NCBI GenBank assembly: GCA_030674185.1 | Contig: JAPXFY010000031.1 | Location: 43,972,585 to 44,036,584, forward strand | Source of the DNA: Monoplex corrugatus | Lineage: Eukaryota; Mollusca; Gastropoda; Littorinimorpha; Ranellidae | Reading direction: 5' to 3' | DNA: 64,000 bases | Part shown: positions 1-13,392 of the stretch, piece after piece | How the letters are laid out: every line of letters begins with the position of its first letter | Numbering within the stretch: the stretch's first letter is position 1 | Program-made: the position numbers and the translations under genes | The notes under the pieces: generated by a model | What the model was told of the DNA's origin: nothing | Seen by the model: only the letters and a program-made list of their open reading frames with translations | The model's database searches: none

Positions 1-2698
1 GACTTCAACGCCAGAGTGGGTGCAGACAATGACTCATGGCCCTTCTGCCTCGGTTCCTTTGGAGTGGGGAAAATGAATGAGAATGGACAGCAACTGCTTG
101 AGTTTTGCACCTGCCATGAACTGTGCATCGCCAACTCCTTCTTCAAGACGAACCTCAGCACAAAGTCTCCTGGAGGCATCCCCGCTCAAAACATTGGCAC
201 TAACTGGATTTGATCCTAGTAAGACGTGCCACTATCAAAAACGTTCTCCACACTCGCTCTTATCACAGCGCAGACTGCGACACAGACCACTCTCTGGTAT
301 GTTGCAAGATCAGGCTACAACCAAAGAAGTTCCACTGCTCAAAGAAACAAGGGAACCCTCGCATTGACGTCAGCAAGATATCTCAGCCAGATCTTGTAGA
401 ACAGTTCGCAGAGGCCTTTCAGAGAGAATACGATGCATTGCAGCCCAGAGACTCTGCCACAGAGAGATGGGAAACGCTACGAGACACCATGCACCACATT
501 GCTATGGCCACCTTTGGGAAGAAAACTGTGAAGTCCCACGACTGGTTTGAGGCCAAATCATCAGAGATGACTCCCACTGTTGAGGCCAAGCGTGCCGCAC
601 TCACCAAGTATAAGCGGTCACCCAGTGAGAAGAACCTGCAAATCCTCAGGGCTGCCAGGAGTAAGGTTCAGCTTAACGCCAGGCGCTGCGCAAACGAGTA
701 CTGGACAGAGCTCAGCGAAGAGATACAGAGTGCTGCTGAAAGAGTCAACATCCGAGGAATGTATGATGGCATCAAGAAGGCACTGGGACCAACACAGAGC
801 AAGATCGCCCCCCTCAAATCCTCCACTGGGGAAGTAATCAGCAATCCTAGCCAACAGATGGAAAGATGGGCGGAACACTACTCCGACCTCTATTCCACAC
901 AGAACATGGTGTCCCCCTCAGCCCTCGATGCCATCAAGTGCATGCCGGTAATGGAAGAACTTGACGCAGAGCCAACTGCGGACGAACTCAGCAAGGCCAT
1001 TGATAGCCTGGCATCAGGGAAGGCACCTGGCAACGACGGAATTCCCCCAGACCTCATCGAGCACTGCAAGACTTCTCTTCTGCACCCTTTGCACGCAGTC
1101 CTCTGTCAGTGTTGGAATGAGGGAGCTGTACCACAGGACATGAGGGACGTCAAGATCGTCACCCTGTACAAAAACAAGGGCGAAAGGAGCGACTGCAACA
1201 ACTACAGAGGTATCTCGCTCCTCAGCATTGTTGGCAAAGTCTACACTCGGGTCCTCCTAATCCGCCTGCAGAAACTGGCTGAACGCGTCTACCCGGTTTT
1301 CGAGCAGAGAGATCCATGGTAGACATGGTCTTCTCCCTTCGCCAAATCCAGGAGAAGTGCAGAGAGCAGCGGATGTCCCTGTATGTGGCATTCATTGACC
1401 TCACCAAGGCCTTTGACCTAGTCAGCAGAGATGGCCTTTTCAGGGCTCTCTGAAAAATCGGCTGCCCCCCCAAACTGCACAGCTTAATTGAGTCCTTCCA
1501 CTCAAACATGAAAGGGACAGTGCAGTTCAACGGAAACCTCTCCAAGCCCTTCGACGTACGCAGCGGTGTGAAACAAGGCTGCGTCCTGGCCCCAACCCTC
1601 TTTGGAATCTTCTTTGCTCTCCTCCTGAGGCATGCATTCAGCACAGCGCAAGAAGGGATCCACCTGCGGACCAGATCAGACGGCAGGCTCTTCAACCTCG
1701 CCCGCCTCAGAGCAAGGACAAAGGTCCGTGAAGCCCTCATCAGAGACATGTTATTTGCTGACAATGCCGCAGTTGTGACCCACACTCAGCGGGACTTGCA
1801 GTCACTAATGGACCGCTTCTCCTAGGCCTGCAAAGATTTTGGTCTGACCATCAGTCTTAAGAAGACAAACGTCCTGGGCCAAGACACGCCATCTCCACCA
1901 GCCATCACCATTGATGAATACGAGCTTGAAGCCATCCATCAATTCACATATCTTGGGTCCACCATCACCGATAACCTCTCCCTTGACACAGAGATCGACA
2001 AGAGGATCGGGAAGGCAGCCACAACACTAGCCCGCCTCACACAAAGGGTGTGGACAAATCCCAAGCTGACCACAAAGACAAAGATGGCTGTATACAACGC
2101 CTGTGTCCTCAGCACCTTGCTGTATGGCAGCGAGGCGTGGACCACGCATGCTCATCAGGAGAAAAGGCTCAATACCTTCCACCTGAGAAGCCTACGGCGC
2201 ATACTTGGCATTTCCTGGCAAGACAAGGTGACCAACACCGAAGTCCTAACCTGCGCTGGTCTCCCAACCATGCTGAGACAGCGTCGGCTGTGCTGGTTGG
2301 GCCACGTTCGCCGCATGGAAGATGGTCGCATCCCAAAAAACATCCTTTATGGTAAGCTTGCCACAGGGCAGAGAAACATTGGCCGTCCACAGCTGAGATA
2401 CAAAGACGTTTGCAAGCGTGACATGAAGGCGCTTGAGATCAACACTGAGTCCTGGGAGGACCTCGCAGACGACCGCAACAGCTGGAGAACTACTCTCAAG
2501 AAACAGCTGCGGATTGGTGAGGACAAACTGTCAGCTGCTGCAGCAGAAAAGCGAGTTCGCAGAAAAGGGATGACAGCCAACAGACCAGCATCAGCATACA
2601 CATGCGACCGCTGCGACAGAGACTGCCTCTCTCGCATTGGTCTGTACAGTCACAGGCGATGCTGCTTGGACCAAGCAGACAGCCCATCTAGACATTAG
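1..2698 (+). pseudogene. Decayed non-LTR retrotransposon (endonuclease, reverse transcriptase, C-terminal zinc knuckle)
   Basis: The left edge cuts into the endonuclease part (DFNARVGADNDSWPF at 1-45). The ORF then continues in pieces. The endonuclease end with SADCDTDHSLV is at about 265-300. RT motifs follow: SGKAPGNDGIPPDLI (about 1014), RGISLLSIVGK (about 1207), YVAFIDLTKAFDLV (1382), SGVKQGCVLAPTLFGIFFA (1562) and LFADNAAV (1753). Next come the YLGSTITDNL and LYGSEAWTT blocks. The C-terminus holds a Cys/His motif (CDRCDRDCLSRIGLYSHRRC). Damage: a frameshift and a TAA near 200, a frameshift near 1310, a TGA at about 1452 and a TAG at about 1824. The catalytic FADD box reads FADN. It resembles the widespread F52C9.6-like elements; clade placement is not certain. 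The element is dead. Confidence 0.9.
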
Positions 2699-2754
2699 AA
2701 CGGATGTATTTTGTCCATGGTCAGTCATGACCGAGGGAGGCCTACTGCTGCTAC

Positions 2755-3080
2755 TACATTCGTACGTACGTATATATGTATGTGTGTGTGTATGTATGTA
2801 TGTTTGTATGTATGTATATGTGTATGTATGTGTGTGTGTGTATGTATGTATGTATGTATGTATGTGTGTGTGTGTATGTATGATGCATGTAAGTATGCAT
2901 GTATGTGTGTATGTATGTTGTGTATGTGTATGTATGTATGAATGTAAGAATGTATGTATGTACGAATGTATGCATGTATGTATGAATGTATGTATGTATG
3001 TATGTATGTATGTATGTATGTATGTATGTATGTATGTATGTATGTATGTATGTATGTATGTATGTATGTATATATGTATA
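2755..3080. repeat. TATG/TG microsatellite after the LINE
   Basis: Nearly pure TATG tetranucleotides with TGTG interruptions, beginning about 60 bp after the last retrotransposon codon. It may have grown from the element's 3' tail (inference). Confidence 0.95.
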
Positions 3081-3354
3081 CCAATCTGGCGATTCTGGAC
3101 TAACAGTAAACCCAGAAAAATCTGTGATAATGGAATTGGAAAGAATGGGTCATGTTTTAGTTAAAATTATTCAAATTGTTGATTGTTGCAAATGTTATCG
3201 ACAGACCATGTTATGTCCTCAAAGCTCAATAAATGTACACCTGTGAAAAAACACTAATATTACACTGTGTTAAAAATGTCTGTGGCAGAATGGAAGATGG
3301 AGGGTAGAAGGATATCATCACTGATGGTTGATGACCAGTGAATGGTGAACTGTG

Positions 3355-3427
<73 letters not shown>

Positions 3428-3602
3428 GAGAAAGCGAGAGTAAGAAAGAGAAACAGAGAGAGAGAGAGAAACATAGAGAAACAGAGAGAGAGAGAGAGAA
3501 ACAGAGAAAGAAAGAGAGAAACAGAGAAAGAGAAACAGAGAGAGAGAGAGACAGAGAGAGAAACCGAGAGAGAGAAACAGATGGACACACACACACACAG
3601 AT

Positions 3603-3643
<41 letters not shown>

Positions 3644-3845
3644 GAGAGAGAGAGACAGACAGAGAGAGAGACAGAGAAAGAGAGAAACACACAGATAGAA
3701 ATAGAGAGAGAGAGAAACAGAGAGTGGAGAGAGAGAAACAGAGAGAAAAACACAAAGAAAGAGAAACACAGAGAGACAGAGAAAGAGAAAGAGGAACAGA
3801 TGGACAGAGAGAGAGAGAGAGAAACAGAGAGAGAGAGAGAGAGAG

Positions 3846-3886
<41 letters not shown>
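3355..3886. repeat. GA microsatellite
   Basis: About 530 bp of GA dinucleotides with GAAACAGA interruptions. It yields spurious Arg-Glu or Leu-Ser reading frames on both strands. Confidence 0.97.
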
Positions 3887-3888
<2 letters not shown>

Positions 3889-4029
3889 GTCAGATTACTT
3901 GAGACGGTTTCTAATCTCAAGTAATTGTTGTCCCACACTAAACATGGTGTATGTTCTGGGTAAAAACCAGAAGGTACACTGCTGCCCCTGAACTTCTTCG
4001 TCAACACAAATCCTTTTCAACCTCTTGGG
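3887..4029. other. Short unique stretch
   Basis: Nothing recognisable between the GA microsatellite and the next interspersed repeat. Confidence 0.5.
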
Positions 4030-4898
4030 TGAATTAATAATAATAGTAATAACAATAATAATGACAGTATTCATACAGCACCAAATCTTGACAGTTCAAA
4101 TCAAAGCGCAATCACGCACCAGGCATACAATCGACAAATACCACCTTACAATATTTAATACACAGATTGAGAGAAAGGAGTAGTTGTAGAATTCATTGTT
4201 GGGAAAAGAGATGGGTTTATAATTTGGATTTAAAAGCAGAAAGGGCATGTGCCAAGTGTAACACTTGCCATGAAACACAAACTCTGCCTGTGTCTGTGTC
4301 ACAACAAATGATAAAACTTACCGTTCAAAATGTATGTAAAAAATTACAGTATTCTTCCATGTATTATTTGAAATTGATTGTTGCTGTTCGTTTTCGTATT
4401 CAGCTAAACGCGTTGAAAACAAAATATTGTAAAAATGTCAAGAGCATTTGTGGCGAACAGTTCACACTGTTTCACTGCCTATTCTACTGCAAAATGTTAC
4501 GTTCCTTTTTACCAAAAACGTTTACTCAAGAAAAGTATTCTGAAACTCATTTCCAAAAAGTTACATCAGATCAATCTTTATTAGTTAAAATTTCAGAATC
4601 ATTAGTTCACAGTCCTGTTAATGCATTACTTTTACTTTATGCAATTTGTGTATTAGTGTTACAATTTCCCTTCATATTGTTGAAGTTAATTGTTCGAGTT
4701 AAGTTTTCGTTCCATTTTCCTGTTCTCCCACCTATTTATGTCTTTTTACTCTATCTCCCCTCTGCCCCAATCCAACCCGCCCAACTATCGTTCTACATTT
4801 TATTTTATTTATTCATTTTTTATTCCCTGTCCCCCCTCCCCCATCTAATATCACTTATAGTGAAAAGATGTTAAATCAAAGAACGAACGAACGAACAA
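4030..4898. repeat. Probable interspersed retroelement remnant with GAAC tail
   Basis: It opens with AAT-type trinucleotides, passes through AT-rich sequence with no convincing coding motif, and ends TGTTAAATCAAAGAACGAAC followed by further GAAC units, a tail type typical of retroposed elements. A 235-codon open frame here is low-complexity and probably chance. Confidence 0.4.
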
Positions 4899-5707
4899 AC
4901 TTTGCTATCGATTTGCTGCCTTTAGTGAAATTTTCTGCTACTGTCTGTTCTTTTCCATCCAAAAACTTTTCATTTGACACAAAAGAACACCATGACCTAT
5001 CTGTAACAGTCACATATCATCATCATTGAACTCTCAAAACACATGGCAACAGTATGATGCTTTTATTCTGCCAACTCGAGAAGACGACTACAACAAAATG
5101 TGGTTGGTTAAATTTCACCACAGACAACAACTGTCAATTAAAAAAACAAGTAATTAATTGTCTTGTTGTCTCCCTTGATTTGATTGAAAAACTTGCTAAC
5201 TTTTCAAAATCTTTCAACTCCATGACATCCAATTAGGTTCAAAATTTACCAAAATGAGTTCAGTTTTTCATTTTCTATTTAAAACATTAAAAAAAAAATA
5301 ACCTGTAGGTCACCAAAGAGGTTGTACCTCATTGTAATGTAGTTTTCAAGCAACCATCATTGAGTTGGAATGAATTTTTAAGCGTAAGCTGTGTCATACG
5401 CAACTTTATTGTGGAGATGTTGACAAAATCTCTGTTGCTGATACAACATAATCCTTTACCACTTTCATCATTTAAACACACCCATACCAATTTTAAGCAC
5501 TCACTGACATGCATGTGCATAAGCAAGACATACTTACAAAATAATAATAATAATCACTTCTATAAAACAAAAATGTCCTTATCAAAAGCAGGTTTGTTGC
5601 ATTTTACAGGAGTAGAACAAACAACACACACACACACACACATGCAGGATGGTGAGCTAGGGTACACTCACCTTTGATCCATGGTGTCATCCTGTACCTC
5701 TCAACCC

Positions 5708-5738
<31 letters not shown>

Positions 5739-6574
5739 GCAAGATGCTGAGCTAGGAGAGTACAGTCAGCCTGTTAGGATGTGGGACCCTTAATCAAAGT
5801 TGTCATCCTCTCTGTCAAACACACACACACCTGCAGATAAACAAAAATAAAATCAAGGCTGAAGTATTCCCAATCCCATTTATTTCCATTTTGTCCAATA
5901 TTTTGCCCCTAATGGGGGCTTTGTCAGAGACAGGTTTCATTTAACTGTCTTTACAGAAGTTTCTACCTTGGCAGACCATTTATATATGATACATACACAA
6001 GTATGTACACACACAGTACATTATCAAAGGATAAATCTCAAATACATCTCACATCAAGATTGTCCATAACTTTTATTTACATGTGCCAGTGACGCATGAT
6101 CCCATGCTAAATGAATGTGCGCACGCTCAAGCACTCGTACACATTCATGCGCACACACGGAGCAAGACAAGACATCAAACAATTCACAGTCAGACTGACC
6201 GTTTTGTGTTGTACTGACACAAAACATGAATCACCACTACCACTTAAAACCTATAAGCATGCTTTTTCTTCATGAAACATTTTTCTTCATGAAACACAAC
6301 CCAAGCATTGTTATTGCTGATGAAATTAAAACTGCTGGATGAGATGAATTTATAGTTAAATCACAAAAACAATTAACATTCTGTTGCAACCACTCTATAA
6401 TTGTGTGCATTCTTGTAATAGGACAAAGAATTGTAATAAAACTCCCAGCCCTGCAGAAAAAAAAACACAAAACCAAATGTCTTCAATTAATAGCAGTAGC
6501 AAATTATTGTCGCAAAAACTACAGTAACACATTTAAAACCACCTGAAAGAGGGGTGTTTGAAGTTTACAGTGAT
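4899..6574. other. Non-coding, AT-rich
   Basis: No gene seen. It contains a C homopolymer with AC run at 5706-5740 and small CA runs at about 5626 and 5819. Two related bits (AAGATG/GGATGGTGAGCTAGG near 5645 and 5745) suggest a degenerate duplication. Confidence 0.5.
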
Positions 6575-6715
6575 CATTAGGGATTCATCGCACATGGACA
6601 ATTCCATATGTGCTCCATACAAATCTGCCAGCAAGTATTTGGCAGACTTCCTGAGCCTGCACAAAACCCTACAACTGGCAGGCTCTTAAAATGGGAGTGG
6701 GGGAAGGGTGGGAAA
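6575..6715. repeat. Interspersed repeat, copy related to 58690-58830
   Basis: It shares GACAATTCCATATGTGCTCC, a CAAAACCCT block and a GGGAGTGGGGG block with 58690-58830. The copies at 30445-30590 and 56262-56425 share a similar AATTCCA(C/T)ATGCA start and are probably the same family. Class unknown. Confidence 0.6.
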
Positions 6716-7350
6716 CATGAAATGCTAAGCTGAAATTACCAGAATGTTAAAACAAAAAAAAATACTTATGAAATGCTAAGCTGAAATCACCAGAATGACG
6801 AAACATTAGGATGTTTATGAAAGGCTAAGCTGAAATCACCAGAATGACGAAACATTAAAATGTTTATGAAAGGCTAAGCTGAAATCACCACAATGTTGAA
6901 ACATTAAGACGCTTATGAAAGGCTAAGCTGAAACCACCACAATGTTGAAACATTAAAATGCTTATGAAACACTAAGCTGAAACCACCACAATGTTGAAAC
7001 ATTAAGACACTTATGAAACGCTAAGCTGAAACCACCACAATGTTGAAACATTAAGACGCTTATGAAAGGCTAAGCTGAAACCACCACAATGTTGAAACAT
7101 TAAGACGCTTATGAAAGGCTAAGCTGAAATCACCACAATGTTGAAACATTAAGACGCTTATGAAAGGCTAAGCTGAAATCACCACAATGTTGAAACATTA
7201 AGACGCTTATGAAAGGCTAAGCTGAAACCACCACAATGTTGAAACATTAAAATGCTTATGAAACACTAAGCTGAAACCACCACAATGTTGAAACATTAAA
7301 ATGCTTATGAAACGCTAAGCTGAAACCACCACAATGTTGAAACATTAAGA
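6716..7350. repeat. Minisatellite, 49-bp unit
   Basis: About 13 copies of a unit containing CTTATGAAAGGCTAAGCTGA and CCACCACAATGTTGAAACAT. The spacing measured between successive CTAAGCTG starts is 49 bp. The left copies are the most diverged. Confidence 0.95.
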
Positions 7351-8160
7351 TGTACAGCAAACAGGCCAAGTTACAGGCTGGGAGAGAACTCAAGATATCA
7401 ACCCATATACAGACACACGTTCTCTCAAGACTAGACTTAAATAGTGCATCATTCTTGGGGAGGGCTAACATAAGCCATTGCCTGATGCTCTGCCCATGCT
7501 TTGCTGTATTTATGACTCTTCTTTTCTTGAATAAAATTCTGTTTAAACCAAATAGTGCATCACAGTGTTAATTTCCAAGATTCTGACCACAGACTGTTAA
7601 TTTCCAATATCTAATTTCCAATATTTTGACCCTAGCCATCCTCAGCTTATAACAACAATCATGTGGCATAACCACTTTTATGTTGTAGAACATATCTGTC
7701 TCCCTAATTTCTTAGTTACATGTATACACACATTTGCAATATTCCCCTGCTGAACGCCACATTTGAAAAGTTGTCTACCTTTTTTTTTCTTGCTAAGTGT
7801 TGTGCATTTACTCTTTGTCAAAGACAACAAAGGCCAGTTGGCTGAAAACCAGCACTGTCTTGTTTTGTTATATTAAGTACATAATGCAATTCTATTTTTG
7901 TGTTTTCTGGTTTGTTCTTGCTTGAATGCTGGCAATCACTCACAATTCAAAATCCTTTTTGTCTTTCTCCCTTTTTCTTCATAGTCTTATTGAAGTTCAC
8001 ACAATCATGCACAGTACAGTAAGTCTCTTTACTTGGCTCAAACCTGGAAGTAGGACGACCATCCCCGAACTTGTCAGCTGCAGATGACCTTCACCTGTGG
8101 AGGTCAACAGTGAAAGAAGCTGAGCTTGCTGGACAAATCAACAGTCCTTGACTGATGACA
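7351..8160. other. Non-coding stretch
   Basis: No coding signal recognised. Contains AATAAA at about 7530 on the plus strand. Nothing else to report. Confidence 0.5.
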
Positions 8161-8350
8161 ATGGTTTCTATTCTATTATCAAGAAGGGGCACAATGTTTT
8201 CTATCATCAAGAAGGGACACAATGTTTACTATCATCAAGAAGGGACACAATGTTTTCTATCATAAAGAAGGGGCACAATATTTTCTATCATGACAGGGCA
8301 CGATATTTTCTATCAAGACAGAGCACAATGTTTTCTATCTATCAAGAGGG
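8160..8350. repeat. Short minisatellite, about 30-bp unit
   Basis: Six to seven imperfect copies of a unit with TCAAGAAGGG(G/A)CACAATGT and TTCTATCA. Confidence 0.85.
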
Positions 8351-8631
8351 TGAAGGGTGGCATTTGGCAAGGCCATAACTACAAAACAGCCGTATGACAG
8401 GGCCATCAACAGGATAAAACCCTTCATTCTCTGCACTCACAGGATTGGCCTTTTGGTCATGAAGCTAATGGTGAGTGAGGTAACCCCTATGGCCGCAATG
8501 TCTCCTGTTGTCAACTGCAGCACCTGTGACCACCATCTGCATGGCAGTTGGCAGGAGCTAGGGGAAGGGGTGGACACTCTCATTGCCACATGTGGCTTGA
8601 CCATGTACACCGTTGTTGTTGTTGTTGGTTA

Positions 8632-9150
8632 AAGCCCAGCCAACTGCGCACAGCCATATCAGGGCTATAACCATCCTGAAAATTACACCATACTTCACAG
8701 AAAATATTTTTTAAAAAAAGGAAAAGACAATTACATAATATTTTTATACTAATGCATTCGTGCACATAATCTAAGGAATGCCCCTGGCTTTGACCACTCC
8801 ATTTTATCACCTCAGGGTTTAAAAAAACAGACCTGAAAACAAATTGAAACATAACTAAGGACACTAACATATAAAAACGGGGCCTAAATAACCTAAAATT
8901 GCTTTTACACATCACATTCCTTTAGAGATAAAAATGCAGCCAATACATGTACCCAATTATTAATCCTAAAAGAAAGTACATAATGCTTTACAGAACACAT
9001 ACATGCAAATGGACCAGCAGGGCTGAAAATGATAGGAAGAAATGACAGAAAGCAAAGGAACAAGACAGAAACAAAGAGTGACAGAAAAGAGGAAATTTCT
9101 GGCAGAGAATTTCCAGAAGATGGGGATACTATTTATACTGAAAGAGCCCC
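8632..9150. repeat. Interspersed repeat, copy 1 of a roughly 500-bp family
   Basis: It begins AAAGCCCAGCCAACTGCGCA and contains CATATCAGGGCTATAACCAT. It then runs collinear with 36020-36517 through GTGCACATAATCTAAGGA, AATACATGTACCCA and TTTCCAGAAGATGGGGATA. Non-coding retroposon-like; class unknown. Confidence 0.85.
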
Positions 9151-9977
9151 CGGCAACCCAACAGGGAGGAGTCTTCAGGCCTGGTTAACACTAGGATACA
9201 CTATGACAAGCAACAGAGACTACAACCCTGTCATGCTATGTCGATTTGTCATGGAGCTCTATAGCATCATCACCACCATCCCATGCTATCACCATGACAC
9301 TATTCATAATACCTACAGACCACAACAACCACATCAGTGCAAACACCATGTCAGAAACACAGCACTGGGGAAAACTGTCCCTAATCATAGATTCATACAG
9401 CCCTTCATAACCTGCTCTGACAGTAACTTCAGTTTGGGTGGGTCTGGAGGTGTATTGGAGGACCCAAATCAGCAACATGGGCAGGAAAAAAACAAAACCA
9501 TTCAGTTGCAGTCTGAAGTCACTGGTGAGGACTCGTAGGTGCTGTCAATATCATGCTCCAGTGAGGCCACTTACCAGAGGAGACTGCATTACAGTAAGGT
9601 CACTTCACTGGAGTTGCTTTTGTGCCTGCTCTGGTAAGTGACAGACACCGCCTACTAGGCCCTTACTAATAACTGATCCATTGCAAAACTAGGCTTCTTC
9701 ATGTAACATCCTATTTCAGTGAAACACACAAACCACGTAACAGAAACATCAATAAGCCACAAGCTATACAGGACGTGATAGAACCAAGACCTCACTGCAT
9801 CACATTTTCTGTACACACTTTTGCCCCAAAGATTTCCTTTTGATTTGGACTTATCTTCTGCTTCTCACTCTCCGGTCAGAAGAAGAAAATGACCTATGTA
9901 CCTGCAATATGAGAAATGCAGATTGGGTTATGCATAGGACAATAATGGAAACATCAAATGTTCAGCCTCCAATCTAA
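9151..9977. other. Non-coding stretch
   Basis: No gene recognised. A 169-codon open frame (9029-9538) overlaps the repeat and has no recognisable motif. Confidence 0.5.
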
Positions 9978-10166
9978 TTAACCCCTTCACTCCCGCAGTC
10001 TGTCCATAAGCTACAAAAACTTAACCTTCTCCCTCACCCTATCCACTGACTTCCTGCAGAAAGCTGGTGGATAGGGTGAAGAAGTGAAAGGGTTAAGTTT
10101 TTGTTTTGCTGTCATGGCTGACAATGCATGATGCTGGCTGATAGGGTGAGGGAGTCAAAGGGTTAA
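9978..10166. mobile_element. TTAA-ended hairpin element (MITE-like), copy 1
   Basis: It begins TTAACCCCTTCACTCCCGCA and ends GTGAGGGAGTCAAAGGGTTA + A. The core is an inverted repeat: CTCCCTCACCCTATCCACTG, then a CTGCAG centre, then CTGGTGGATAGGGTGA. TTAA at both ends points to piggyBac-type mobilisation (inference). Related copies: 15110-15301, 24058-24250, 24809-24900, 30397-30441 (half) and 56546-56737. Confidence 0.75.
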
Positions 10167-10387
10167 GTAGTCAATCCCTTATACTGGCAGGTCATTATGA
10201 TTCAATCAATACAAACACTGTACGTGTCCATGGTGATTATTTTCTATATAATTATTTCAGCACTGGCATAATGACATAAGGAAAGCAATCACAACATTAA
10301 CCTTATGCGGAAAACTTCAGGGTTGGAAGGTCAACACATACAATCATTTACCAATCCACAGCCTTCTGCTGGTTCACACAGTTTGTG

Positions 10388-10462
<75 letters not shown>

Positions 10463-10956
10463 ACAAACTCACTCACTCTGCCTCTGAACTACATACATAA
10501 CCATCAGTCGTCTTATTTTTCTCGACACAAGCAGTAATCAATCGATTCCCACACACAGACATTCTCTCACATGTAATTTCAGACAGGCGTTAAGTTCTGA
10601 GGAAGAAAAATATATATAGATGTATGTATCGCCTGGACACAGGTTACATAAAGCACCATTTTATATGCATTACGTTCACATCCACATTTTAAAATGACAA
10701 GGCAACCATAACGAGACACTTCCCCTCTGACGTGATGAACCCCTATGACACTTGTGAACGTACGTACAACTGTCCAAGACATTATACATATCCTACAGCA
10801 TGGGCCCTGTACCATAATGCATAATGAACACGAATCATCACAGCAGCCACCATCAGCTCTACGTGTTTGGTGTGAAGAACGCAATATGAAACTGATAATG
10901 ATCACCATGCACACAACACACTCTCGCTTGCTTGTCAGTTGCTCACATGCACACCA
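10167..10956. other. Non-coding stretch with CA microsatellite
   Basis: A CA dinucleotide run lies at 10389-10460. The rest shows nothing recognisable. Confidence 0.6.
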
Positions 10957-13392
10957 TGCCTTTATATTCAATCAGACTTCAAAGTTACATGTCTTCATAT
11001 TCAATCAGACATCAAAGTTACACACTGTCATATTCAATCAGACATTAAAGTTACACACTATCATATTCAATCAGACATCAAAGTTACATGCTGTCATATT
11101 CAATCAGACTACAGAGTTACACACTGTCATATTCAATCAGACATCAAAGTTACACACTGTCATATTCAATCAGACATCAAAGTTACACACTGTCATATTC
11201 AATCAGACTACAAAGTTACACACTGTCATAGTCAATCAGACTACAGAGTTACACACTGTCATATTCAATCAGACTACAGAGTTACACACTGTCATATTCA
11301 ATCAGACTACAAAGTTACACACTGTCATATTCAATCAGACTACAAAGTTACACACTGTCATATTCAATCAGACTACAAAGTTACACACTGTCATATTCAA
11401 TCAGACTACAAAGTTATACACTTGTCATATTCAATCAGACATCAAAGTTACATGCTGTCATATTCAATCAGACATCAAAGTTACACACTGTCATATTCAA
11501 TCAGACATCAAAGTTACACACTGTCATATTCAATCAGACATCAAAGTTACACACTGTCATATTCAATCAGACTACAAAGTTATACACTTGTCATATTCAA
11601 TCAGACATCAAAGTTACATGCTGTCATATTCAATCAGACATCAAAGTTACACACTGTCATATTCAATCAGACATCAAAGTTACACACTGTCATATTCAAT
11701 CAGACATCAAAGTTACACACTGTCATATTCAATCAGACATCAAAGTTACATGCTATCATATTCAATCAGACATCAAAGTTACACAGTCATATTCAATCAG
11801 ACTTCAGAGTTACACACTGTCATATTCAGACATCAAAGTTACATGTTGTCATATCAATCAGACTACAAAGTTACACACTGTCATATTCAATCAGACATCA
11901 AAGTTACACACTGTCATATTCAATCAGACTACAAAGTTACACACTGTCATATTCAATCAGACTACAAAGTTACACACTGTCATATTCAATCAGACTACAA
12001 AGTTACACACTGTCATATTCAATCAGACTACAAAGTTACACACTGTCATATTCAATCAGACATCAAAGTTACACACTGTCATATTCAATCAGACTACAAA
12101 ATTACACACTGTCATATTCAATCAGACATCAAAGTTACATGTTGTCATATTCAATCAGACTACAAAGTTACACACTGTCATATTCAATCAGACATCAAAG
12201 TTACACACTGTCATATTCAATCAGACATCAAAGTTACACACTGTCATATTCAATCAGACTACAAAGTTACACACTGTCATATTCAATCAGACTACAAAGT
12301 TACACACTGTCATATTCAATCAGACATCAAAGTTACACACTGTCATATTCAATCAGATATCAAAGTTACACACTGTCATATTCAATCAGACATCAAAGTT
12401 ACACACTGTCATATTCAATCAGACTACAAAGTTACACACTGTCATATTCAATCAGACTACAAAGTTACACACTGTCATATTCAATCAGACATCAAAGTTA
12501 CACACTGTCATATTCAATCAGACATCAAAGTTACACACTGTCATATTCAATCAGACTACAAAATTACACACTGTCATATTCAATCAGACTACAAAATTAC
12601 ACACTGTCATATTCAATCAGACATCAAAGTTACATGTTGTCATATTCAATCAGACTACAAAGTTACACACTGTCATATTCAATCAGACATCAAAGTTACA
12701 CATTGTCATATTCAATCAGACTACAAAGTTACACACTGTCATATTCAATCAGACATCAAAGTTACACACTGTCATATTCAATCAGACATCAAAGTTACAC
12801 ACTTCATATTCAATCAGACATCAAAGTTACACACTGTCATATTCAATCAGACTACAAGTTACACACTGTCATATTCAATCAGACATCAAAAGTTACACAC
12901 TGTCATATTCAATCAGACATCAAAGTTACACACTGTCATATTCAATCAGACATCAAAGTTACACACTGTCATATTCAATCAGACTACAAAATTACACACT
13001 GTCATATTCAATCAGACATCAAAGTTACACTGTTCATATTCAATCAGACTATCAAAGTTACACACTGTCATATTCAATCAGACTCAAAGTTACACACTGT
13101 CATATTCAATCAGACTACAAAGTTACACACTGTCATATTCAATCAGACTACAAAGTTACATGTTGTGATATTCAATCAGACTATCAAAGTTACACACTGT
13201 CATATTCAATCAGACTACAAAGTTACACACTGTCATATTCAATCAGACATCAAAGTTACACACTGTCATATTCAATCAGACTACAAAGTTACATGTTGTG
13301 ATATTCAATCAGACTACAAAGTTACACACTGTCATATTCAATCAGACTACAGAGTTACACACTGTCATATTCAATCAGACTACAAAGTTACA
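10957..13392. repeat. Minisatellite, 33-bp unit
   Basis: About 74 head-to-tail copies of ATTCAATCAGACATCAAAGT followed by TACACACTGTCAT. The main variant has ACTACAAAGT instead of ACATCAAAGT. Because 33 is a multiple of three and the unit lacks stops in two frames, ORFs of more than 800 codons appear. They are artefacts. Confidence 0.97.

Noticed and set aside
2725..3084. Tyr/Ile/His-rich ORF in the TATG repeat
   Set aside because: Tetranucleotide microsatellite read through.
3226..4007. Ser/Leu-rich and Arg/Glu-rich ORFs
   Set aside because: GA/TC microsatellite translation.
4167..4874. 235-codon plus-strand ORF
   Set aside because: No motif recognised. It lies in a retroelement-like segment with a GAAC tail, and composition is like the surrounding AT-rich DNA.
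10957..13392. CRISPR-like regular repeats
   Set aside because: There are no unique spacers between repeats, and the locus is eukaryotic with no cas genes.
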